From NCBI GenBank assembly GCA_028688535.1, contig JAQTXY010000143.1, forward strand, positions 1-5,767: 5,767 nucleotides of DNA, in the 5' to 3' direction. The notes below the pieces were generated by a model. It was not told where the DNA came from. It made no database searches and was given only the letters and a program-made list of their open reading frames with translations. The DNA is from Methanothrix sp. Its GTDB lineage: Archaea; Halobacteriota; Methanosarcinia; Methanotrichales; Methanotrichaceae. This document shows, in pieces, positions 1-4,512 of the stretch (positions are counted from its first letter, which is position 1; every line of letters starts with the position of its first letter). The translations under genes were made by a program, and so were the position numbers.

Positions 1-1301
1 TTTCGGCGCTCAAAAATGAGAACGCAGGGGTAAGGGAGTATGCTGCAAAAGCTTTCAGCTATCTTCAAGACCCCAGGGCTGTAGTTCCGCTGATTCAGGC
101 TCTCAAGGATGAGGACAACTCTGTTCGGAAACATGTTGTCCTGGCTCTAGGCAATCAAAATGATGGCCGGGCCGTCGATCCATTGATTGAGGCTCTTGGG
201 GATGAAGACGGCTATGTCCGTGAGTTTGCTGCAGTGGTTCTTGGGGCACTGGGAGACACAAGAGCCTTTGATCCTCTGATTCAGGCTCTTAACGATAGTG
301 ATATCAATGTGCGAGAAGGTATCGCTGGTGCTCTGGGCATTCTCAATGATAGCAGAGCTGTTGGCTCGTTGATTCTGGCTCTCAATGATACCGACAGCGA
401 TGTAAGATCGAGGGCGGCCCAGTCTCTCGGCCTTCTTCGTGATGGCAGAGCAGTCGGCCCATTGATTCAGGCTCTCAGTGATAGCGACTGGCAAGTCCGA
501 AGTGAGAGTGCAAAATCTCTAGGTGTTCTCAATGACCCTAATGCTGTCGGTCCATTGATCCAGGCTCTCAATGATAGCGACAGTGATGTCAGAATGGGCG
601 CTGCCCAATCTCTCGGCAATCTCAGCGATAGCAGAGCCATAGGTCCATTGATCCTGGCTCTCAATGACAGCTATTGGGATGTGCAAACGATTGCTGCATC
701 GGCTCTTGTTAGGATAGATGGGATCGATCCATTGATTCTGGCAATGAACGATAGCAGCAGTGATATCAGAGGCAGAGCAGCTCGCGCACTCGGCGAACTT
801 AAAGATCGTGGAGCAGTTGGGCCGCTGATCATTGCTCTTAATGATAGCAGCGTGTTGGTTCGATCCAGCGCTGCATCGGCTCTTGGCGAACTGAACGATA
901 GCAGAGCCGTCGACTCATTGATCCTGGCTCTCAATGATAGCGATTATGATGTCAAAAGGTTTGCCGCATCGGCTCTGGGAAGGATCAAGGATGCCCGAGC
1001 AGTAGAACCGCTGATCCTGGTTCTCCAGGACAACTATAGTGGTGTGCGATCCAGTGTTGCTTTGGCTCTAGGAGAACTGAAATGCAGCAGAGCAGTAGAA
1101 CCATTGATTCTGGCACTCCAGGACAACTATAACGTGGTACGATATGGCGCTGCCATAGCTTTAGGAAATATCAACGATCGCAGATCCGTTGGTCCATTGA
1201 GGCAGGCTCTCAATGATAGCGACGGTGATATCCGAGAGGCAGCCAAAAGGTCAATAGATGCTCTTGGCAAGCTCACTGCAGAGGAAGCTGGTGATATCTG
1301 A
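1..1301 (+). CDS. HEAT-repeat (PBS-lyase-type) protein, 5' partial
   Basis: The frame is open from the first full codon at base 3 to TGA at 1299-1301, so the gene begins outside the window; the in-frame TTG at 183 lies within a repeat and is not a credible start. The 432 visible residues are almost entirely 31-residue HEAT-like repeats of the pattern D-x-R-A-V-x-P-L-I-x-A-L-x-D-x-x-x-x-V-R-x-x-A-A-x-A-L-G-x-L. There is one partial and thirteen further units, followed by a short acidic tail (KLTAEEAGDI). Such repeats form an alpha-solenoid used for protein-protein contacts; proteins of this type are common in methanogens and cyanobacteria, and some act on bilin lyases. No catalytic domain is visible, so the partner cannot be named. 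No signal peptide or membrane segment is seen in the part present, and localisation is unknown because the N-terminus is missing. MC1 follows 87 bases downstream on the same strand. Confidence 0.93.
   Translation, partial: SALKNENAGVREYAAKAFSYLQDPRAVVPLIQALKDEDNSVRKHVVLALGNQNDGRAVDPLIEALGDEDGYVREFAAVVLGALGDTRAFDPLIQALNDSDINVREGIAGALGILNDSRAVGSLILALNDTDSDVRSRAAQSLGLLRDGRAVGPLIQALSDSDWQVRSESAKSLGVLNDPNAVGPLIQALNDSDSDVRMGAAQSLGNLSDSRAIGPLILALNDSYWDVQTIAASALVRIDGIDPLILAMNDSSSDIRGRAARALGELKDRGAVGPLIIALNDSSVLVRSSAASALGELNDSRAVDSLILALNDSDYDVKRFAASALGRIKDARAVEPLILVLQDNYSGVRSSVALALGELKCSRAVEPLILALQDNYNVVRYGAAIALGNINDRRSVGPLRQALNDSDGDIREAAKRSIDALGKLTAEEAGDI
69..1268 (+). repeat. Thirteen tandem 93-bp units encoding HEAT repeats
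   Basis: Units begin at 69, 162, 255, 348, 441, 534, 627, 717, 804, 897, 990, 1083 and 1176. Most are exactly 93 bp; the pair starting at 627 and 717 is together 9 bp short. A partial unit precedes base 69. Similarity is visible at DNA level, for example recurring tracts such as ggctctcaatgatagc and gcagagc, which suggests expansion by duplication rather than protein-level convergence alone. The units at 990 and 1083 share a different loop (LQDNY in place of LNDSD), marking them as a sub-pair. Confidence 0.9.
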
Positions 1302-1330
1302 CTCACACAATAATTACATATTAAACGGAA

Positions 1331-1341
1331 CCAATTTATAC
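1331..1341 (+). promoter_or_regulatory. Possible TATA element for the MC1 gene
   Basis: An AT-rich stretch reading ccaatttatac lies about 50 bases before the preferred TTG start of MC1. It would place transcription start near 1362 and give a leader of about 27 bases that contains the ribosome-binding site. The match to the archaeal TATA consensus is only moderate, and readthrough from the HEAT gene is also possible. Confidence 0.3.
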
Positions 1342-1376
1342 AAGTAGTCCTTTCAATGCTTAGTGGTCTTTGGTTA

Positions 1377-1383
1377 AGGAGGG
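1377..1383 (+). promoter_or_regulatory. Strong Shine-Dalgarno site deciding the MC1 start
   Basis: The sequence aggaggg sits five bases before TTG at 1389. It is inside the longer reading frame that starts with ATG at 1356, so it argues that translation begins at the TTG and not at the upstream ATG, which has no such site. Confidence 0.75.
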
Positions 1384-1388
1384 ATAGT

Positions 1389-1709
1389 TTGGCTGAGAAA
1401 GAGATGAGGAACTTTGCCCTGCGGGACAAGGATGGTAACGAGATAGGAGTCTTTACCGGGAAGGCACCGAGACAAGCTGCTCTGAAGGCTGCCAATCGTG
1501 GTCACACGGATATCCGACTTCGGGAACGTGGCACAAAGAAGGTGCATATTTTTACCGGCGAGCGTGTGCAAATAGAGAAACCAAAGGATGCACCTGCTTG
1601 GATGCCGGCGGAAATCTGGAAGCCCAAGGTCAAAAAGGTGGGTATGGAATATTTAGATAAGCCAGAGACAGGTGTGGAAAAGATAGTGGTGGTCAAGCGC
1701 AGAAAGTAG
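1389..1709 (+). CDS. Chromosomal protein MC1 (archaeal DNA-bending protein)
   Basis: MC1 is a small basic monomeric architectural protein that binds and sharply bends double-stranded DNA in Methanosarcinales and relatives. The 106-residue product carries the family hallmarks: RNF-LRD-DGNE at 7-18, VFTGK-PRQAALKAANRG at 21-38, RLRERGTKKVH-F at 43-55, and the proline/tryptophan segment APAWMP at 68-73 within the DNA-binding part. The start was set at TTG 1389 because of the aggaggg five bases upstream and because the resulting N-terminus matches the usual short leader before RNF; ATG at 1356 would add 11 residues. Compared with the Methanosarcina protein as I remember it, the loop after KAANRG is several residues shorter, and the C-terminus is extended by about 15 residues ending in a basic VVVKRRK. 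It is expected to be a nucleoid protein. Identification is very secure; the start is fairly secure. Confidence 0.95.
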   Translation: MAEKEMRNFALRDKDGNEIGVFTGKAPRQAALKAANRGHTDIRLRERGTKKVHIFTGERVQIEKPKDAPAWMPAEIWKPKVKKVGMEYLDKPETGVEKIVVVKRRK

Positions 1710-1734
1710 CCATTCTCATCCATCTAGAGTCAGT

Positions 1735-1857
1735 TCATTTCACTTTTTTGCTTCCGGATTTCAGCCCAATTTCTTCCTGCTTTGCTATTGGTGCGATTAT
1801 TGCCATTGCCCTTAAGAGACAGTCGCGCAGGCTTTGGTAGGTTTTCTCACAGATAAC
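1735..1857 (-). pseudogene. Possible decayed 3' end of an unidentified coding sequence
   Basis: The 250-base interval 1710-1959 has no intact gene. On its minus strand, 40 codons from 1857 to a TGA at 1735-1737 read as protein-like sequence: an amphipathic stretch with TYQSLRDCLLRAMAIIAPIA followed by a charged tail ending GSKKVK. The frame is closed upstream by TGA (1858-1860) and again by TAA slightly further on. The only ATG, at 1804-1806, has AAGGG just two bases before it and would give 23 residues. It could be the remnant of a lost gene, a tiny real gene, or chance. I do not recognise the family. Confidence 0.25.
1744..1749 (+). terminator. Oligo-T tract after the MC1 gene
   Basis: A run of six T residues lies 34 bases after the MC1 stop codon in a pyrimidine-rich stretch. 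Archaeal RNA polymerase terminates at T-rich tracts without needing a hairpin, so this is a plausible terminator. There is no stem-loop in front of it. Confidence 0.4.
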
Positions 1858-1894
1858 TCAGGAAATGAATATTGCTTACGTCATTTGTTGAAAA

Positions 1895-1910
1895 TAGAAA
1901 GACTTAAATA
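1895..1910 (+). promoter_or_regulatory. BRE/TATA promoter of the DUF1699 gene
   Basis: A purine-rich BRE-like stretch (agaaaga) is followed directly by cttaaata at 1903-1910, a good archaeal BRE plus TATA arrangement. Transcription would start near 1933, leaving a leader of roughly 27 bases that includes the ribosome-binding site at 1948-1953. A second AT-rich element (gtataatta, from 1930) is too close to the start codon to serve a transcript that contains that site. Confidence 0.5.
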
Positions 1911-1929
1911 CGTTGAACGACGTTTAAGT
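1902..1929 (+). promoter_or_regulatory. Inverted repeat overlapping TATA, candidate operator
   Basis: The arms acttaaa (1902-1908) and tttaagt (1923-1929) are perfect inverted repeats of 7 bp separated by 14 bases. The spacer is itself built of overlapping small palindromes (cgtt-g-aacg and aacg-a-cgtt). The left arm contains the TATA element and the right arm reaches the expected transcription start. A protein bound here would block promoter access. The binding protein is unknown; the product of the gene just downstream is one candidate. Confidence 0.45.
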
Positions 1930-1947
1930 GTATAATTAATTTAGAAT

Positions 1948-1953
1948 AGGTGG
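1948..1953 (+). promoter_or_regulatory. Shine-Dalgarno site of the DUF1699 gene
   Basis: The sequence aggtgg ends six bases before ATG at 1960 and fixes that codon as the start. Confidence 0.7.
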
Positions 1954-1959
1954 TAACTC

Positions 1960-2355
1960 ATGAAGATACGAATAATCAGTTCTCGCGAAGAGATCAACTC
2001 GATAAGACCGAATGAAAAAGCAGTCCATCTTGCATTTAGAGCATCCAACGCGGACTTCCTCAACCTGCTTCAGAAAGCTCCTCGACTTCAGATGGTGCAA
2101 GTCCCGCCATCCTACTTGAGAACTATGTCCAAAGCTATTGAGGCTTTCCTGGAAATACAGGGTATCAAACTACTGGAAGGAGATGTATGGGGTCATCGCA
2201 AGGATCTCGATGAGTACTTCACCATCGAGGATGCTGTTATCAGAGAGATCCGGTCTCTGGCAAGCAATGGTGCCAGCATAGACAATGTCGCCAGGAAAGC
2301 CAGGATTAGCCCGCAACTCATCAAATATATTGCTGCGACCAAGATGACTGCTTGA
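1960..2355 (+). CDS. DUF1699 family protein with HTH-like C-terminus
   Basis: This 131-residue protein matches the DUF1699 family of Methanosarcinales. It shows the N-terminal K-I-R-I-I-S-S-R-E-E strand, P-N-E-K-A-V-H-L-A-F-R at 17-27, and the family signature L-L-E-G-D-V-W-G-H-R-K-D at 71-82. As far as I know the family has no experimentally established function. Residues about 106-124 (SIDNVARKARISPQLIKYI) follow the helix-turn-helix pattern: hydrophobic I and V, then A in the first helix, a turn ending I-S, and a second helix with L-I-x-x-I. The usual turn glycine is replaced by R. This suggests a DNA-binding role, which is inference. There is no signal peptide or membrane segment. It has its own promoter with an overlapping inverted repeat, is probably monocistronic, and converges with the SIMPL gene 66 bases away. 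Confidence 0.88.
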   Translation: MKIRIISSREEINSIRPNEKAVHLAFRASNADFLNLLQKAPRLQMVQVPPSYLRTMSKAIEAFLEIQGIKLLEGDVWGHRKDLDEYFTIEDAVIREIRSLASNGASIDNVARKARISPQLIKYIAATKMTA

Positions 2356-2379
2356 GCTTGACCAATGCTTTAATTGGAG

Positions 2380-2386
2380 AAAAAAA
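2380..2386 (-). terminator. Oligo-T terminator of the SIMPL gene (minus strand)
   Basis: Seven A residues on the plus strand form a T7 run on the minus strand 35 bases after the SIMPL stop codon, suitable for archaeal intrinsic termination. Just beyond it is a weak inverted repeat, ccaat (2362-2366) with attgg (2373-2377), lying after the DUF1699 stop. The 66-base convergent gap holds nothing else. Confidence 0.5.
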
Positions 2387-2421
2387 GGTGCGCATGATAT
2401 CAAGATTGCAGCGGCGGTCTG

Positions 2422-3189
2422 CTAATCTGCAACGCTGTAAATTACGCGAACATAGGCAGTGACCTCTGCCATGCCTTTTGGAATGTAATTGCCTGCGAAG
2501 AAGCCATTCATTCTGTGGAATGGCTGCATCCAGAACGTATGATGCATCCTCATAGGCATATCCCAATTATACGTCGGGCCAATCTCTATATCGGGATATT
2601 TTGGCTCTTCTATTTCTAACGCTTTTCCCAGACTTAGCCCAAGGCTGGATGTATAATCCTCTGCAATCGCTTTGGCGTCATCCAAGGCTTTCTTCCTGGC
2701 TTCATCCACCGCCTTGTTTGATTCGCTTAAGGCATAACCCAAAATAGCTGCATTTGCACCATTTGACTTGGCAGTATCAATCACCTTTTGGGTTTTGTTT
2801 GAATCAGTGGTTTCCAGTTTGATAATGACCTGCTCAATAGCTGCATTTGTGACTACATCCTTACAGATGGTAGTATTATTAACGGTATTGCATACCATTC
2901 TGTAACTGCTCGTATAGCCTTTGCGTCTATCCTGCATTATTTCTTCTTTTTTTACTCCCTCTGCAATAAGGGATTTCACTGTTGCGTTCAACAATTCTGA
3001 ATTGCTTACTGCTGCCAAAGTGGAGTCATTGCTATCATTTTGAGCACTAACTGAAATGATTGCTACGTCCGCAGGAACCTGTACGGTGCCTACGCCTGTT
3101 ACTCGAAGCGAACCATCCTGTGCATAAGCTGTGGCCAAACACAGCACTAATGATACAAATCCTATCAAAGAAATTAGCTTCAAGCCCAT
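2422..3189 (-). CDS. Exported SIMPL domain (DUF541) protein
   Basis: The 255-residue product has a signal peptide (hydrophobic core about 4-20, likely cleavage after AYA at 21-23) and then a SIMPL/DUF541 domain to the end. Visible family features are G-x-G-x-V-x-V-P-A-D-V-A near 32-43 and the helix D-E-A-R-K-K-A-L-D-D-A-K-A-I-A at 162-176. The bacterial relative BP26 forms ring oligomers; the archaeal role is unknown. ATG at 3189 was chosen because GGAGG lies seven bases upstream; the longer frame from 3264 would bury the signal peptide behind 25 residues and starts before the predicted transcription start. The mature protein has only two cysteines (100 and 109), a likely disulfide in a short hairpin, plus several N-x-S/T sequons. 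Residues 211-227 are unusually rich in Met and His. It probably acts outside the cytoplasmic membrane. Confidence 0.9.
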   Translation of the reverse strand: MGLKLISLIGFVSLVLCLATAYAQDGSLRVTGVGTVQVPADVAIISVSAQNDSNDSTLAAVSNSELLNATVKSLIAEGVKKEEIMQDRRKGYTSSYRMVCNTVNNTTICKDVVTNAAIEQVIIKLETTDSNKTQKVIDTAKSNGANAAILGYALSESNKAVDEARKKALDDAKAIAEDYTSSLGLSLGKALEIEEPKYPDIEIGPTYNWDMPMRMHHTFWMQPFHRMNGFFAGNYIPKGMAEVTAYVRVIYSVAD

Positions 3190-3196
3190 TTCATTG

Positions 3197-3201
3197 CCTC
3201 C
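3197..3201 (-). promoter_or_regulatory. Shine-Dalgarno site deciding the SIMPL start
   Basis: GGAGG on the minus strand, seven bases before ATG at 3189. The upstream ATG at 3264 lacks a comparable site. Confidence 0.75.
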
Positions 3202-3276
3202 ATATGACCGTTTTAAGATTGATGTTCCTTTCACCTCAAATCGATACTTATTTCCCCAATTCATTTCTTTGTATGT

Positions 3277-3290
3277 TATTTATAGTTTTC
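3277..3290 (-). promoter_or_regulatory. BRE/TATA promoter of the SIMPL gene
   Basis: The minus strand reads GAAAAC then TATAAATA, a strong archaeal BRE/TATA match. It overlaps the stop codon (3280-3282) of the preceding DUF369 gene. Transcription would start near 3254, giving a leader of about 64 bases, so the SIMPL gene can be expressed independently of the genes upstream. Confidence 0.5.
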
Positions 3291-3633
3291 TAAGGACAAT
3301 CCTATCTCCGCTGGATATGTGTTTGAATATCTCCAATCCCTGTGTGATCTTTCCGATATGGTTCACTGATGAATAGGGCTGGGTCTTGCCAAAGAAGATG
3401 CAAAATGCCGGGCCAGGCGACCAGTAGCAAACATCGCCTGCAACTGCAGTGGGCGACGGATTCTCATTGTCCATCTGCAAAGGCACGTCGAAGTAAACCT
3501 CCTCGCCCCAGAGGTTGGCTATACCCTCAATGGGAAGCGCATCAAAGAATGCTTCTCTTGTCTTGGGATTTCTTTCGTCCAGTTTTGCCAGGGCCTTTCC
3601 TTTTCCCATAATCTCGATCTCTATGATTCTCAT
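3280..3633 (-). CDS. Cyclophilin-like fold protein (DUF369/TM1367 type)
   Basis: The 117-residue product matches the Cyclophil_like family (formerly DUF369), whose structural prototype is Thermotoga TM1367, a small beta-barrel resembling cyclophilin. The family core is visible: A-L-P-I-E-G-I-A-N-L-W-G-E-E-V-Y-F at 32-48, P-S-P-T-A-V-A-G-D-V-C-Y-W at 59-71, and A-F-C-I-F-F-G-K-T at 76-84. These are the strands around the pocket that corresponds to the cyclophilin active site. Peptidyl-prolyl isomerase activity should not be assumed for this family. ATG at 3633 was chosen because GGGGTGA lies five bases upstream; an in-frame TTG at 3654 is less likely. There is no signal peptide, so it should be cytoplasmic. 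It lies 133 bases after queE on the same strand and may be co-transcribed, with no obvious functional link. Confidence 0.88.
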   Translation of the reverse strand: MRIIEIEIMGKGKALAKLDERNPKTREAFFDALPIEGIANLWGEEVYFDVPLQMDNENPSPTAVAGDVCYWSPGPAFCIFFGKTQPYSSVNHIGKITQGLEIFKHISSGDRIVLRKL

Positions 3634-3638
3634 TACTT

Positions 3639-3645
3639 TCACCCC
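3639..3645 (-). promoter_or_regulatory. Shine-Dalgarno site of the DUF369 gene
   Basis: GGGGTGA on the minus strand, five bases before ATG at 3633. It supports that start over the in-frame TTG 21 bases further upstream. Confidence 0.6.
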
Positions 3646-3690
3646 GCGCGGCAAATCTACTCATAGCCGCTGGTGCTACTATGCTTTAGA

Positions 3691-3731
3691 CCGCCCGGCC
3701 AAACTCTCTTTTGACTACTCCCGGCGGGCGG
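3691..3731 (-). repeat. GC-rich hairpin between queE and the DUF369 gene
   Basis: On the plus strand ccgcccggcc (3691-3700) can pair with ggcgggcgg (3723-3731), giving about nine pairs with a single-base bulge around a 22-base loop. It is much more GC-rich than its surroundings and lies in the 133-base gap of a possible two-gene transcript. It has no following T run, so it is not a typical terminator; an RNA stability or processing element, or an extragenic repeat, are possible. Confidence 0.4.
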
Positions 3732-3766
3732 ATCCATCCCCTCAACTATTGATGATTCAATTTGAT

Positions 3767-4366
3767 CTATCTTCTCAACAGGCGGATATGCAGTCTGTCC
3801 GAGTAATTGATGCCCAGGTTTAGCGCCAGATCCCAGGCCGTTCGGGCTTGCGGCATACCCTGATCTGTGCCGTAGGCCATAATCCAAGTCCTCTCTTTTT
3901 CCAGAGCGGGGACAATATCTCGCAATAATTCTGAAGTCCAGCACCAGGGTGCATTGCCCAATACAAATTTGAGGTGAACATTCTTTTTCCCTGCCCAAAA
4001 GTCGAGATGAAAGTTCGATCCCCGCTTGGGGCTGACTACTGCATAATGGATCTTTTCCAGGATATCTTGCGCAATGGGATTGGTGCCGTTGGTCTCAATA
4101 TGAATCTCATTTCCCTGGCTGTGCAATAATGATATCAATTCCGACATCTGCTCCATCTGCAGGGTAGGCTCCCCTCCGGTGATGACTACCATCCTACTTG
4201 TGATGTTCTTTATCACCTCTTCTATGGATAATTCCTGGATGGTCCGGTCGTACGTGTCGCATCCCTGGCAGCGAAGATTGCAACCGGCCAGGCGAACGAA
4301 GGTGGCGGACCTTCCCATGGCTGGGCCTTCACCTTGTATGGAGTAAAATATCTCTATCAGGCGCAT
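3767..4366 (-). CDS. queE: 7-carboxy-7-deazaguanine synthase (radical SAM)
   Basis: QueE converts 6-carboxy-5,6,7,8-tetrahydropterin to 7-carboxy-7-deazaguanine using S-adenosylmethionine, a [4Fe-4S] cluster and Mg2+. In archaea this supplies preQ0 for archaeosine at position 15 of tRNA. The 199-residue protein shows the QueE N-terminus I-E-I-F-Y-S-I-Q-G-E-G (4-14), the cluster motif C-N-L-R-C-Q-G-C-D-T with Cys29, Cys33 and Cys36 in the QueE-type C-x3-C-x2-C spacing, the SAM-binding G-G-E-P at 64-67, E-T-N-G at 91-94, and the late segment S-P-K-R at 112-115. Length is normal for the compact form of the family. The start at 4366 is the natural family start; no clear Shine-Dalgarno precedes it, so the mRNA may be leaderless. 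No queC, queD or tgt gene is in the window. It is divergent from the orphan gene at 4513. Confidence 0.95.
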   Translation of the reverse strand: MRLIEIFYSIQGEGPAMGRSATFVRLAGCNLRCQGCDTYDRTIQELSIEEVIKNITSRMVVITGGEPTLQMEQMSELISLLHSQGNEIHIETNGTNPIAQDILEKIHYAVVSPKRGSNFHLDFWAGKKNVHLKFVLGNAPWCWTSELLRDIVPALEKERTWIMAYGTDQGMPQARTAWDLALNLGINYSDRLHIRLLRR

Positions 4367-4389
4367 TCGCTGTTTCTCTTATCTCAACT

Positions 4390-4399
4390 TAGATAAATG
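4390..4399 (-). promoter_or_regulatory. Possible TATA element of queE
   Basis: The minus strand reads catttatcta about 25-30 bases before the queE ATG. At archaeal spacing, transcription would start at or within a few bases of the ATG, which fits the lack of a ribosome-binding site. The match is moderate and the BRE part is weak. Confidence 0.3.
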
Positions 4400-4405
4400 C
4401 TATCC

Positions 4406-4423
4406 TATCAAATTTTTTTGATA
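4406..4423. promoter_or_regulatory. Perfect inverted repeat in the divergent promoter region
   Basis: The sequence tatcaaa-tttt-tttgata is a perfect 7-bp inverted repeat with a 4-base spacer. It lies about 40 bases upstream of queE and just upstream of the TATA element of the plus-strand gene, a position where a regulator could affect both. Its AT-richness means a chance origin is possible. Confidence 0.4.
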
Positions 4424-4430
4424 TCTGACC

Positions 4431-4446
4431 AAAAAATATATAAATC
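4431..4446 (+). promoter_or_regulatory. BRE/TATA promoter of the gene at 4513
   Basis: The sequence aaaaaatatataaatc gives an A-rich BRE followed by tatataaa at 4437-4444, the clearest TATA box in the window. Expected transcription start is near 4466, leaving a leader of about 47 bases before ATG 4513. Confidence 0.55.
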
Positions 4447-4512
4447 ATAAATGGTAATTATTTAAGATTATAGTTATGCTGGATCTGCGAAGTCGGTTTG
4501 GGTCGGGTAAGC

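Noticed and set aside
147..934. Minus-strand open frames antisense to the HEAT gene
   Set aside because: They arise because the 93-bp repeat is a multiple of three, so an open antisense frame recurs in each unit; their products are low-complexity mirrors of the repeat.
183..1301. A HEAT-repeat gene starting at TTG 183
   Set aside because: The same frame is open back to the left edge and encodes further HEAT repeats, so 183 is internal to a gene that begins outside the window.
3661..3737. tRNA-like D-arm sequence or a 26-codon mini-gene on the minus strand
   Set aside because: A GGTCTAAAGC-like stretch is present, but there is no T-arm, anticodon stem or acceptor stem. The mini-frame's GAGGGG directly abuts its ATG, which is unsuitable spacing.
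3657..3998. Minus-strand frame of 113 codons overlapping the queE 3' end
   Set aside because: It lies mostly inside the well-supported queE gene in another frame and its product has no recognisable features.
4011..4027. T-loop-like gttcgatcccc suggesting a tRNA
   Set aside because: It lies within conserved queE codons and no other tRNA arms can be folded around it.
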